Part shown: positions 19,671 through 29,643 of the stretch, one piece after another
How positions within the stretch are numbered: position 1 is the stretch's first letter
How the letters are laid out: every line of letters begins with the position of its first letter
Source: Phaeodactylum tricornutum CCAP 1055/1
Taxonomy: Eukaryota; Bacillariophyta; Bacillariophyceae; Surirellales; Neidiaceae
Direction of reading: 5' to 3'
Length of the DNA: 64,000 nucleotides
Assembly: GCF_000150955.2 (NCBI RefSeq)
Contig: NC_011684.1
Location: 558,001-622,000, forward strand
Made by a program: the position numbers and the translations under genes
Notes under the pieces: generated by a model
Databases searched by the model: none
The model's input: only the letters and a program-made list of their open reading frames with translations
Told to the model about the DNA's origin: nothing

Positions 19671-21863
19671 CTACATTCCAGCGCCTTCGTAATCACTTCC
19701 GGAACTATCGCTTGAGGCGTCATCCTCGTTCCATTCTTGATCTCCAACCAAGTAGCCGTGTAAGAGCTCTCCAACTGTCCGCAGTACAATGAGCGAGATT
19801 GCAACAGTCCGAAGGCGCCGCCTTGGATGGGCGCAGATACCCGCAGTGAACACTCCAAGTACAACTACCGGTTGAGGCAAAGCACCACGGACACTGGCCC
19901 ATCGACACAAGTAGCTCCCTACTAGCAGAAACGACTTTGCTCCCGCTCGAAAAACATTCAAGATAGAGCCTGATTTCGTGTCTAACAACTTTTCGTAGAG
20001 AAGACTGCCTCCGGCAGGGGTTCGACCAAACAGGAGAGAAATCAAGCTTCCCTCCTCTTCCCAAATTGGCTTCTCGTACTTTTGCCGTTTGCTCCGCCGG
20101 TTCCCTCTCAGCTGTTCCCCTCGTGCAAAAGAAAACACGTCACCGCCACTTTTCTGGCGATGATCATCTATCTCTCGATCAGTCCATTTCTTATAGTATT
20201 CACCCTTCTCATGAATTCCGAGCATTGTGTCGAAACGCTCTTCAAGCCGATCTTTCCAGTGGCGATACTCCGCTGGAGACTGTTTCTTGGAATGAGGCTT
20301 AGGAGTTTTGCTCTCTGGTTCTGCTGTTTGCCTATCCGCTCCTCGCTCAGAAGGCTGCTGAGACAAGTCGTATTTCCCCCACATGACCTTATCGGCTGTA
20401 TCGGCAAGAAAGTCGCCAAACCGATCGAAGGCATCCTTTTCGTCCCAGATATTATCCTTGGAGTACGGACTGTATACTTTTCGGTTCTTTCTTTGTCCAT
20501 GTTCTGATGAGTGACTTCCGGGATTGGACGACGGTGGTGGCTGGGAGAAAGAGCCTTCCTTATAAGCGGAGGATACTGGCAGCAATCGCGGTACGCCCCG
20601 GAACAGCGGAGACGACTGAGCAGTGGTTGCAGCAGTCGCCCCGCTCGTCGGTGTATGTGGGCGCCCGGAAGGAGAACTGGAAGGCGGCCGCGGTCTTGCA
20701 CGCGGTCGAAGAGTTGGACTTGCACGATAGAACATCATATCTGTATCTACGGGTCGAAAGCGAATGTTGATCGGTCGCGGGCGCTCCTCCTGGTACACGT
20801 ACTGGAACGGCACATCCCGCACGCCGTTTTCATCTACGGTAAAATAGTCTTTGGCTTGCCGTGACACTTGGCGAGCTCTACGAGCGGCGCGGTCTGCTGC
20901 TCGAGAGGCTTTGCTACTCACTCGTTTGGTGGCGCTGTCCACCTTGGCCGGAAGAGATTCGAGCAGTACGTTGGAAATTGTTCGTTGACTGTGTTGCAGA
21001 GCTCGCTGCCAGGAGGACATTTCCAATTCTTGCTGTCGGCTTCGACTCCCTCGTTTGCGCAGTTTTTCCGCGAGATCGGGGTCTTTGGGTTGTCGACCAT
21101 ATCGTGATGGCGACGGCGACGGTTGCGGTGTACTATTTAGTATATCTTCCAGATCGGCGCGGGTAGCTGTAGGAGGATAACGTAGGTTTTGACGATCCAG
21201 TTCTTTAATCAGGTCGTCTATAGGGGTAACGACGTCCCTGTTGGCCGACTTGGATGGGTCTCGAGGTATGGCATCCGACTGCCTATTGGTGAAGATAGGA
21301 TCGACTGAATCTACCGGACGTGCCCTCGTATTCCACAAAAACTCGAGATCCTCGCGTGTCGCCGTGGGCGAGTACCTTATATTCTGCTCATCCAATTTTT
21401 CCACCAACTCTCCGAGAGACCATCGTTGCGGGTATTCTTCCTTTAGTCCTTTGCGGGTAGACTTTCGTTTGGCTTGAGGCGCAACGATTGCAGTCGTGGA
21501 TTCCGAGTGTTCCGTCCAAATCTGTCTGGCTGTTTGTTGTTTCGTTTGCCGCACCCATTCGCGGCGCCAGAGTTGTTCCAGTTCGTATCTCGAAGCTTCC
21601 GGTGGATATCGAATTCCCAGGTCGTCGAGTACGATTAGTAATTCCCGCAGCGACCCGGGTGAGGATGGAGGCTGAGCAGCGGAAGCGTCGTTCTCGGACG
21701 ACGACGAGTGATGAACAGGACGTGCCAACAAGGGAGGTAGCCGCATTACCGAAGGAGTCGGTGGTATGAAGCCCAGCGTATGCGGTGCACCGAGGTTCCC
21801 CAGTGCAACCAGCCACATCGTACACCTCCGTCTTCTTTTACTACGTGTCTCTATCCGTGACAT
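19671..21863 (-). CDS. Plastid-type membrane protein with three SAP/HeH-like repeats
   Basis: About 730 residues from the ATG at 21863 (MSRIETRSKRRRR). A signal-like stretch (CTMWLVALGNLGAPHTLG) is followed by FIPPTP, the aromatic-led site of diatom plastid presequences. Three repeats of about 32 residues lie at 71-103, 149-181 and 214-245. They have the pattern L..L...LD...IRYPPTATR.DLE.LW, a helix-extended loop-helix shape like SAP or Rho-N/HeH nucleic-acid-binding modules. A basic middle (KRVSSKASRAADRAARRARQ) and Pro/Ser-rich linkers follow. Near the C-terminus lie two hydrophobic helices and an acidic tail. I infer a plastid-membrane protein that binds DNA or RNA; it matches no family I know by name. 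The frame is open for 36 codons upstream. Confidence 0.65.
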   Translation of the reverse strand: MSRIETRSKRRRRCTMWLVALGNLGAPHTLGFIPPTPSVMRLPPLLARPVHHSSSSENDASAAQPPSSPGSLRELLIVLDDLGIRYPPEASRYELEQLWRREWVRQTKQQTARQIWTEHSESTTAIVAPQAKRKSTRKGLKEEYPQRWSLGELVEKLDEQNIRYSPTATREDLEFLWNTRARPVDSVDPIFTNRQSDAIPRDPSKSANRDVVTPIDDLIKELDRQNLRYPPTATRADLEDILNSTPQPSPSPSRYGRQPKDPDLAEKLRKRGSRSRQQELEMSSWQRALQHSQRTISNVLLESLPAKVDSATKRVSSKASRAADRAARRARQVSRQAKDYFTVDENGVRDVPFQYVYQEERPRPINIRFRPVDTDMMFYRASPTLRPRARPRPPSSSPSGRPHTPTSGATAATTAQSSPLFRGVPRLLPVSSAYKEGSFSQPPPSSNPGSHSSEHGQRKNRKVYSPYSKDNIWDEKDAFDRFGDFLADTADKVMWGKYDLSQQPSERGADRQTAEPESKTPKPHSKKQSPAEYRHWKDRLEERFDTMLGIHEKGEYYKKWTDREIDDHRQKSGGDVFSFARGEQLRGNRRSKRQKYEKPIWEEEGSLISLLFGRTPAGGSLLYEKLLDTKSGSILNVFRAGAKSFLLVGSYLCRWASVRGALPQPVVVLGVFTAGICAHPRRRLRTVAISLIVLRTVGELLHGYLVGDQEWNEDDASSDSSGSDYEGAGM

Positions 21864-22158
21864 GATCGTAATCGACACGAAGCAATGGAACCACCAATCA
21901 CGAGGAGGAGAAGAATAAGCTCGGTTCGCTTCCACGTTTCCTTGTTTGGACTCTGCCGTTCCTTTCGGCACGTAATAAGCTTCCCTGTCAAGCGAAAATC
22001 TGTTTGTACTAACTGTAAATCGTCTACCTTATATATCCGGGTTTTTAGAAGGTCATTTTCGACGGCAGAAATTTCCGTTTTTCACTTTTCCCTTGGGCTT
22101 CACAAAAAAAGACCTTGTCCTTCCCTAAAACGAACCATCGTTGTATCCGTCGACCAGG

Positions 22159-23208
22159 ATGAACTTGTTCCAGCCCCGGAATAAGGAAAATTCCCCAGAC
22201 GATGATCAAGTTACATTAATTGGAAGTTTTGCGGATATCATTGCCCAGGGCGTGTCGTGGAAGGATTTCTTCCGAGCGTGTGTCCCGCCGAGGATCGTGT
22301 GGACGTCGGTAGACTGCTGCTGCCTCACGGACCAATCCCAAGCCCCCATCGACCACAATTATGCGGTTGATCTCGTTGTCCAAGTCCCGTCGATTGACAG
22401 CAAGCAGGTTCTCCATATATCGGCCCAGAATGCGCAAGCCGCCGTGGGTACCCTTGCCGGTTTGTTGTTGCTCTTGGCGAACGGCAAGGACGAACTCGAA
22501 CTCACGTTCCAAAGTTTCGCGACGCAACCGAGACATCCCTTTCCCCCTTTGGCCAGCGACACGGGGCTCGCAACGGTATTGTCCGCCAAGCACAAGATTG
22601 TCGCTGTGCGGTTGCAGTTTGTGGACGTGGATGATTCGACCTGCCAGCTGCTGGCCAAAACGATACCGCGGATGGAGTATCGACAGTGCACCGTAGAGGG
22701 ACTGCATCAGGCCGTCGCGTCCAACCAATGTCCCTCCAAACTTACCATAAGCTGCACTCTGCAAGAGTTCGCCAAGTTTGGTACGGGACTGGGTGGAAAT
22801 TCGGTCGTCCGAAGCATGGACTTGTTGCTGCACTTTTGGCTACAGGGAGAGCCATTGCACGATTTCTGTAGAGGTCTAGAACACAATCTTGGCTTGGAAA
22901 CACTCGTCATCCGCTATCTCGATATTAATGATGATGGCTGGACTATGCTGTTTCACGCACTACGGTTCCACCCTACCCTGCAGACGCTCTGTTTGCAATT
23001 TACCGACGACTTTGTGGACAACTTTCGTAGGTTGACACCGGAGCGTCGGACGCAACGGACGCAAGTAGTTCTGGACTTTTTGGAGGAAAACCGCGTTATT
23101 CAAAATGTTACGTGGCCTATCTTCCAGCAAGATCAAGAGCTTATGGACGACATTAAGAGTCGACTCGAACGCAATCGTGGAACTGGGGAAGAGCGGGAGC
23201 ACTCGTAA
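22159..23208 (+). CDS. LRR-like protein of unknown role
   Basis: 349 residues from the ATG at 22159 (MNLFQPRNKENSPDDDQ). Weak leucine-rich periodicity is visible: IVAVRLQFVDVDDSTCQLLAKTI, LETLVIRYLDINDDGWTMLFHAL, LQTLCLQFTDDFVD, resembling RI-type repeats. There is no signal peptide or membrane helix, and the C-terminus is charged (RLERNRGTGEEREHS). A motif copy (TAACTGTAAAT at 22010-22020) lies 139 bp upstream. Function unknown; the LRR assignment is by pattern only and is weaker than for the gene at 14198. Confidence 0.65.
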   Translation: MNLFQPRNKENSPDDDQVTLIGSFADIIAQGVSWKDFFRACVPPRIVWTSVDCCCLTDQSQAPIDHNYAVDLVVQVPSIDSKQVLHISAQNAQAAVGTLAGLLLLLANGKDELELTFQSFATQPRHPFPPLASDTGLATVLSAKHKIVAVRLQFVDVDDSTCQLLAKTIPRMEYRQCTVEGLHQAVASNQCPSKLTISCTLQEFAKFGTGLGGNSVVRSMDLLLHFWLQGEPLHDFCRGLEHNLGLETLVIRYLDINDDGWTMLFHALRFHPTLQTLCLQFTDDFVDNFRRLTPERRTQRTQVVLDFLEENRVIQNVTWPIFQQDQELMDDIKSRLERNRGTGEEREHS

Positions 23209-23842
23209 AAGAGGTTGTGACTACGTCGTTAAGAAAGACGCAATTTTGGATTGATGTTGACCCAGTACATCCAAAGCGGAGTAGACGTCAATTCTTGTTA
23301 CAGGTCGGTCTAACAGTAAATTAATTCGATGCAAGGACTCTAGGGCTAAAAATGGCTATTCTTTCCGTACCCTCTGAATCTTATACTAATGCATCGTACT
23401 CGCCCGTACGGCATTGCTGATGCTCATCCTTCAAAACAATATACTCTGAAAGGTTGGACATAGGATTGTCAGCGAACTTACATGAACAGTGAACCGGGAG
23501 GACATTTACAGTGCCATACTTCGCAAAGTACTGCGTTAGGCTTTTCCGTGTTCCGCAGCTTCCAGCTCTGTAGAGCACGTTAGATTCGACTTGTGTCGCG
23601 AGACGTTAATCAGCCTATTGAAAGATTTACTTGGATGATAGGACAGTCTTCGGGAATAATCGGTACCTATGTAAAGAGCCGGCAGCTAGATATACACCAT
23701 GGTGTACACTGTCAAGGACCTAGCGTAACAATACCTATTCCGTAGTTATCAAGTTGGCAACTCCCGAACAAAGGTCTCTACAGGACTTGCCTAACGTATC
23801 CACACACCCCACCTTAAATTACTAATCGATTCCGGATCAGGT
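23209..23842. other. Intergenic, no gene seen
   Basis: Tandem upstream region of the 23843 gene. Notable only are a CACCATGGTG palindrome at about 23696-23705 and scattered motif-like ACAGTGAAC and TTTACAGTG copies at 23480-23515. No RNA gene was recognised. Confidence 0.45.
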
Positions 23843-25192
23843 ATGGAAAGGGAAGAACCGGGGAGCCCGAACGAAGGATCAGAACAAGATGCCACGGAAG
23901 GCATCGACACCAACCACTCTGAGTCCTCTTCGCCGCTTCCGAGTGCAACTCAAAACCAAGACCAACATGAGAGCGCAAAGCCCGCTACTTCCGTTTGGAA
24001 AGGCCTTTCGGAAATAATGTCCATAGTATTGGGACGAATCGATGACGGAAGAGACACGAAATCAAAAGAGAGACCGGACACTGTTCTTCGTCCGAAAGGC
24101 GCAGAGGAAGTCGGCGACCCGTCTACCCTGGAAGCTAATGAAGAAAAAGTCGCAGCCAAGCCACAAGAAAGTGAGATGCCCAACGCTACCTTTCCGAATA
24201 GCGGAAAGCTCGTTCGAAAATTTGCAGTCAAGCGGAGTTTGGGTCGGGCTCTAAGCCAAATCGACAATCCGGAAAAGGAGCAGCAAAACAAGCGTTTGGG
24301 CGAGCAAACCACCCAACCAGATGACAGAATATCCGCAAACTTTGAGAAAGAGGAAAACCTTCTTGAAGAGAGGAATTCTACAGCGAGGGAGCTGTTGGAG
24401 CAAGAATGGAATGATGATCAGGACGAGGATGATGATAGGATTGCTCCAAGCAGCGTCGAGCGGACAATAGAAGAGGCCAACGATACTGCATCTGACGCGG
24501 AAATGACTACCGCAGATCCTCCACAATCTAATCAAGATCGCCAAATGAACCAAATTACAGCAGCAGTTGACTTGGTCATTGACTCGCTCACTACTGGTCC
24601 ATGGCCATCACCGCCGCGATGCGTGGATCCTGCCTCTGTTTCGCGCCGGGCTCTAGATATGAAACGAGCTGAGATGGAATTGGACTTGCATGAACAGCAT
24701 TTATCCATGGTGTCGGTCTCACTGCACCAGTTTGCCACGGACGTGATTGCGCCAGCTATGATAGCAGGTGGAGTGACGAAGGACGATGATTTGAGGGTAT
24801 TCCTCGGAACGTTGCTGATTTTGAGGGAAGTGCTCACGACTAACGCTCGAGCAATTTTCGGTGCTTCGGCTATAGTATCCGGATCTGAGCCTGACTTCTC
24901 TCACCGTTTTAAAAAGACGAATACGAATTTGGGTCGTCGCGAAGAATTTGCGTTGTTCGGAGCCCGAATTTTGGCTACCTCAGTAATTTTGGCCGGGCTC
25001 GATGGGCTAGACGATGAAGATTCTGAATCACTGGCAGCAGAGTTTCTTCGCCGAGCTAAAATGTACGACAATGGCGACGAAGAATTTTCAGACAATTTGA
25101 TCCGTATTGACGGTAGTAATAGAGCTTATCTTCCAAACGGCTCTCCGCTCCCTCCGGAGGAGAGGATTGCTTGGCAAGTCAGTTTCAAGTAA
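23843..25192 (+). CDS. Acidic protein of unknown function, possible C-terminal extension
   Basis: 449 residues. The first 220 are low-complexity, charged and rich in Glu, Asp, Ser and Gln. The C-terminal half (about 240-440) is more regular and helical, with segments such as AAVDLVIDSLTTGPWPSPPRCVDP, FLGTLLILREVLTTNARAIFG and REEFALFGARILATSVILAGLDGLDD. No family is recognised. The stop TAA at 25190-25192 lies inside AAGTAAGTGC, a perfect splice-donor match. The same frame stays open for 70 more codons to 25402 with a basic tail (KRKRENTADRTRRNRRK). A tiny 24-nt intron (25189-25212) or read-through would join them. A 52-nt intron ending at CACAG would give a short different tail. I cannot decide between these. 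Confidence 0.65.
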   Translation: MEREEPGSPNEGSEQDATEGIDTNHSESSSPLPSATQNQDQHESAKPATSVWKGLSEIMSIVLGRIDDGRDTKSKERPDTVLRPKGAEEVGDPSTLEANEEKVAAKPQESEMPNATFPNSGKLVRKFAVKRSLGRALSQIDNPEKEQQNKRLGEQTTQPDDRISANFEKEENLLEERNSTARELLEQEWNDDQDEDDDRIAPSSVERTIEEANDTASDAEMTTADPPQSNQDRQMNQITAAVDLVIDSLTTGPWPSPPRCVDPASVSRRALDMKRAEMELDLHEQHLSMVSVSLHQFATDVIAPAMIAGGVTKDDDLRVFLGTLLILREVLTTNARAIFGASAIVSGSEPDFSHRFKKTNTNLGRREEFALFGARILATSVILAGLDGLDDEDSESLAAEFLRRAKMYDNGDEEFSDNLIRIDGSNRAYLPNGSPLPPEERIAWQVSFK

Positions 25193-25402
25193 GTGCTGAC
25201 CGATCTTCGTAGGAGATCAGTACGCATTCCATACTCACAGTGCCGCTTTTGTGTCAGCTACCACTACGATATGCACCCTGTTGTAGTCAATAAGCGTAAA
25301 CGGGAAAATACCGCCGATCGGACAAGAAGAAATCGACGGAAGCCCCCTCAGTTACCTAAGCCAAATGCTCTGCACATTAGTATTTTGGAAGAGAGAGCGT
25401 AA

Positions 25403-25798
25403 GGAGACTACTTGACCACATTCACATTTCAAATTGGGTTTTTGCAATGTTTGGCTCTCATTGTGCGACCATGAGGAGTACGACGTGTACGATCAACAGT
25501 CAAGTAGGTTATACCACTTGAAGAGGGCAAGGGGGTTCAATATGTACTGACCTGCTTTGGATCTCCCATTCCCCAGGATTTGTATCAATCAAAAGCATGT
25601 AATGAGCTAATTGCCGCAATGCCGCTCAAACAGACATATTGTTGTATCGATGGTGCAGTCGGATTCGAACGCTTGCTGCTAATAGAAATACTGTACTTTC
25701 GCTTGAAGTCTTCAAGCATACTTTATTATTTACGTCCATATCTGATCGCCCTGCATCTAAGGCAATCTCTTTACAGTCTTCGCTACGCGAGTGCCCTC
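25403..25798. other. Convergent 3' intergenic region with a perfect palindrome
   Basis: It holds the 17-nt hairpin GCTTGAAGTCTTCAAGC (25701-25717, 8-bp arms, 1-nt centre). It lies between the 3' ends of two convergent genes, so a role in transcript ends is possible. A tRNA-like T-loop near 25660 was examined and rejected. Confidence 0.5.
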
Positions 25799-28531
25799 TT
25801 ATTTGTCACTGGCGCATTCGCGCTGAAGTTGGTCCCAGATCTCACGGATCTCAGGTGGCATGGCAGGCGCGATAGCTGGATACTCATATTTTGGTACCGA
25901 TTCCCCTTTTTCATTGACGGTTTGCGGAAGGAGTTGATCACCCCACCGTCGGTACTTCTGTTGACGTTTCTCTACCCCTAGCGGGGCGACGTTTTCTTTT
26001 GCCGAGCGGCCTTGACTCTGTTGACGAGGTTTACCTCCTTTTTTCCCGCTCCGACCAGTGGAATGGTCGTTTACAACAAAAAATCCTTTTGGCAAGCCGC
26101 TTCGTACATTCCTACCGCCCGAAAATAAGTCGCTTCTCGGCAAGTCTGCGGTAGTTTCACCGACCCGTGTATTGATAGGCCTTTGCAGCAGCGCCTTCCG
26201 CTGAGTCCACCATAATCGAATTTCCTCCAAACCAATGGTGAGCTCCTCCTTGCCCTTTATCTCGCAGAGATCTCCGCTTTTTGTCGTATTGCACATACCA
26301 GTATGTGCAGTGCGATGTATGTCATTGCTCAAAATAATGGCTTCTTCAAAAGATTTTACGACGAACCCGAAACTGTAATCATTCTTGTCAATCAAAGTCA
26401 CGCGTGTAGGGTGTATGGGAATACCTTCCAAGTCTGAGCAAGCTAGGTCAGCCAGAGTCATCCATGAGCTATAACATTCAGTATAAAGCTCAAATTCAGC
26501 CTTCGTAAGCTCCTCGTCGATTCTAAATGTCATCTTTCTTTCTGACCATTTTTGCCACATCGATCCCGCCTGTTGAAACACCCGAGCCGCTTCTGTCTGT
26601 CTTTCCTGATACCATAACGCGGATGCCATCCATCTGAGAGCAAGGGCGCGCAAATTCAAGCCTTGCAGGATATCTAGTAGAAGCTCTCTGCTGTGGCAAT
26701 CGTAATTTATTGCGTTGGAGCTAACGAGTGCATTTGTACTCTCCACAGCCAATTCTAAATCCTTAATCGCATTCCTAAGACATAGCTTGCGATCTGAATC
26801 ACTTTCACACTTGCTTTGTTCGATCAAAGCAATGCCAGCATTTGTCTGAGCTTTCCCTCTTAAAAGCCCGAGTGTCCGCCTGTATAGCTCGGTATCTACT
26901 TCAAAATCACGTTGGCGTTCTGCAATAATCGTTAAGAGGGGTTCTTGTTTGGCGACGCACGATAAAGCCTCAACGAAAAGAGCCCTAGCCTGTTCCAGTT
27001 CTTGGCACCTTTTCAGTTTATTGGCAGCCCCATCCGGAACAGGCCACAAGAGACGATTTCCAGCAAGCATCAAAGATTCCCGCAAACACTCACGCGCATC
27101 CCATATTGCGTCTTCATCATCTACGTCTCTACGTTTCAGCATTCTTCGTAGCACAATCCGTAATTGCCTGCAATTATTCACAGTTTGCAGCGTAACTTGT
27201 TGCTCTTCCTCCGCCCAAATATCATCTGTGGTGGCTTTGTCAACGATTGCGGCATCTCGAGTCGCATTGGATTCTTCTTGTTCCAGAGTATCCCGGGCGG
27301 CAGCTAGATTCTCCACATTTACGCCCATACTCTGTTTGATATCCCGCAACGAAACATTGGTGCTGTTTTGATCGGCAGCTTCAACAGCATTTTCTCTAGA
27401 TTGCTGTACCTTGACAACCAAGCCTGACGATCGCTGAATTGAATAGTCATGGGTCGTACTTTGATGGATCGAACCCTCATTGTCGCTTTCCTCAATGGCT
27501 CGTCTGCGTTTCTTGTCAACACGCTTTATCTTGTGACTATTGTACCCAGCGCAACTGTCTGTTCCTGCCTTTTGATTCACGGGATCTGCCTTAGAAGGCA
27601 ATTTCATAGTGTCTTTCCAGTCCTTACGTGCATACGAGCTAGGTAGCACCCCGTGGATGTCATGAATCTGAAAGTTATTGGCCCTTCGTTCGAATTTAAA
27701 GGTTGAGCCTCCTATACTCACTTCCAGCTTTTCCATCTTGTCGGCCATGGTGAGATGCGCGGAAGCACCTGGAAGTCGCGCGGCAATCCCGGAGGCGAGA
27801 CTCTTGTCCAAAGCAGATAGTCTTTGCTGTATTGATTGCATACGGATTTCCGTTTCGTCTAGCAAAATCTCGAGTGCCTGGCCTCTGGTTTCCATCAGAT
27901 CCTCCCATAGCGTTTCCCGTTTGGATGCTGGCACGAACGGCCGCAAGGCCTCGAGGAGACGCTTTTGCAAGCCGTTGCGACTGTCCATGAATTCGTCCCA
28001 CGATGCACCGGAGTATACGCAATCGGCGTGATACAATTGCGTGTAGCCATCGTCGCGGGTACTACCAGCTTGGGTGAGGTGCGATGCCCAGCGTTGATTT
28101 TTTTGGCTGGTGCGGGCTTTCCGGATATCCGCTTCGTGGCGACATTCGCCCGAAACACACAGGATAAGACCATCCCGTAGCCGAACAAGCTGCTGAAAAA
28201 TGTGTTGTAGTAACTGGACACGTTGCTTTCGTTGATGCTCTGGTGCTGGGCCACGAGCAGTGGCGGAGAGACGCCGTAAAATGAATGGTACAACGTCTTG
28301 TTCGGTGCAATCGATCGCAGCTTGAAGTGACTTTTGCTTTTGACCAAGGACGGTAAGACAGTGCGACATGTGCCGTAGTATTTCTTGAATGGATGATCGC
28401 TGGGATTTTGAGATCGGCGTCAAGGTAGGACGTTTGAGACATTGCTTTCCGTAGCGATTCAGAATGGCTTCTGTCCCTTTCGCGAGTCCATCGACGGCCC
28501 TTTGAACAGCTTTTGCATCGGTATCAGTCAT
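25799..28531 (-). CDS. Large unknown, mostly helical, probably nuclear protein
   Basis: 910 residues from the ATG at 28531 (MTDTDAKAVQRAVDG). Helix-rich segments run throughout, for example ALEILLDETEIRMQSIQQRL. A stretch at about 560-680 resembles TPR-like helical repeats (LRALALRWMASALWYQERQTEAARVFQQAGSMW), with more helices before and after. A bipartite basic cluster KIKRVDKKRRR (about 335) suggests nuclear entry. The C-terminal 110 residues are basic and disordered, then end with YPAIAPAMPPEIREIWDQLQREC. No catalytic motif or membrane helix is visible and I recognise no family. The long intact frame and the codon pattern make the gene itself secure. Confidence 0.7.
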   Translation of the reverse strand: MTDTDAKAVQRAVDGLAKGTEAILNRYGKQCLKRPTLTPISKSQRSSIQEILRHMSHCLTVLGQKQKSLQAAIDCTEQDVVPFILRRLSATARGPAPEHQRKQRVQLLQHIFQQLVRLRDGLILCVSGECRHEADIRKARTSQKNQRWASHLTQAGSTRDDGYTQLYHADCVYSGASWDEFMDSRNGLQKRLLEALRPFVPASKRETLWEDLMETRGQALEILLDETEIRMQSIQQRLSALDKSLASGIAARLPGASAHLTMADKMEKLEVSIGGSTFKFERRANNFQIHDIHGVLPSSYARKDWKDTMKLPSKADPVNQKAGTDSCAGYNSHKIKRVDKKRRRAIEESDNEGSIHQSTTHDYSIQRSSGLVVKVQQSRENAVEAADQNSTNVSLRDIKQSMGVNVENLAAARDTLEQEESNATRDAAIVDKATTDDIWAEEEQQVTLQTVNNCRQLRIVLRRMLKRRDVDDEDAIWDARECLRESLMLAGNRLLWPVPDGAANKLKRCQELEQARALFVEALSCVAKQEPLLTIIAERQRDFEVDTELYRRTLGLLRGKAQTNAGIALIEQSKCESDSDRKLCLRNAIKDLELAVESTNALVSSNAINYDCHSRELLLDILQGLNLRALALRWMASALWYQERQTEAARVFQQAGSMWQKWSERKMTFRIDEELTKAEFELYTECYSSWMTLADLACSDLEGIPIHPTRVTLIDKNDYSFGFVVKSFEEAIILSNDIHRTAHTGMCNTTKSGDLCEIKGKEELTIGLEEIRLWWTQRKALLQRPINTRVGETTADLPRSDLFSGGRNVRSGLPKGFFVVNDHSTGRSGKKGGKPRQQSQGRSAKENVAPLGVEKRQQKYRRWGDQLLPQTVNEKGESVPKYEYPAIAPAMPPEIREIWDQLQRECASDK

Positions 28532-29643
28532 CAAGTAAGAAAGACCTTCTTTGTCTTACAAGAGCGACGACAGATTCGACGATTTTAGGAATAGTTGGAT
28601 CGCGCTTAAGCAAGGACAAGCCTGTTCGTTGGATAACACCGATTGGAAATCGCCTCGTGCAATGAGAAAGACGGTATTTCTTTTCTTCGACTCAGTATTG
28701 GGCTCGGGTGTCAGAGTGCCGTATCGGCAATTAGGGGGACCAACGTACGTTTCGGGGAGGTTGTTTCTTCATAACACACACTGTTGTAAGCCCAGAGCGT
28801 TTCTCGCTCGAGTGATGGGCCATGGACGAGTGCAGACTCTTTTGTTCCCAAAGCTGAGAGGGTTTTGACGACATCTTTATTGTAGATTCGTGACTTACTA
28901 AGAGAAATAGGGAGAAGCTACGGTACTTCCCAACCACCCAGTCCCACGGCCTCAACGCCCAACCTACCTCACAATCAGTAGACGAATGGAAGTGGAGTTT
29001 TCCCGACAACCCACCAAGCTAACAAACTGTAAATTCCAACAACAAACATAGTTCTTGCACTGCTTACATAAGCTACTCGAGTATGGAGAGGCGTCTTCAA
29101 ATAACATCTCACAGCAATACATTACTACTGGCTGGCAAGTTCGCCATGGATCGCATTGCCTCTCATTCAAACGGTACATTTCCACCTAACACTTATTCTG
29201 CGCAAACCACGAATATCTGGTTGCTTACAATACGTTAGGCTTTTCCAGTCAATTAGCCCTTTCGGGCTAAAACGTGTGGAAAGTAGATCCGTATCGGCAT
29301 TCTCGATAGCTTATCTAGATCGACAAATTTATTGTTCATTCACTGTCAAAGAAAAGAAAATCTTCACGGGCAGGTATTCTCGGGTGGGTTAGACGTACCC
29401 AATAGTGGAATAAGAACGAAAGCGACGTCGAAGTCTCGGTGTGCGTGTTTCAAGTGGAAGACGTTTTTCCGCGATCAATTCTTATTTTCTTCATTTCCTC
29501 GATCTGGCCAAGCACGCACTAACAATTACGTTATTCCAACACACTACCCATACACACAAATCTCATTTACTGTTTCACTGCCTCTATACTCTTAGAGAAG
29601 AGAACGGCTAAATCGACGGAACGGCAGCAACAAAAGCATTACT
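28532..29643. other. Divergent promoter region
   Basis: 1.1 kb between the 910-residue gene (minus) and the ABC transporter gene (plus). Motif copies are AAACTGTAAAT at 29024-29034 and TTTACTGTTTCACTG near 29567-29581, about 60-75 bp before the transporter ATG. The ORFs of about 70-105 codons have no features. Confidence 0.45.

Noticed and set aside
25648-25770. tRNA-like T-loop (GTTCGAATC) on the minus strand with partly pairing acceptor ends
   Set aside because: The five-base T stem does not pair, and no valid anticodon arm exists (the loop lacks T33).
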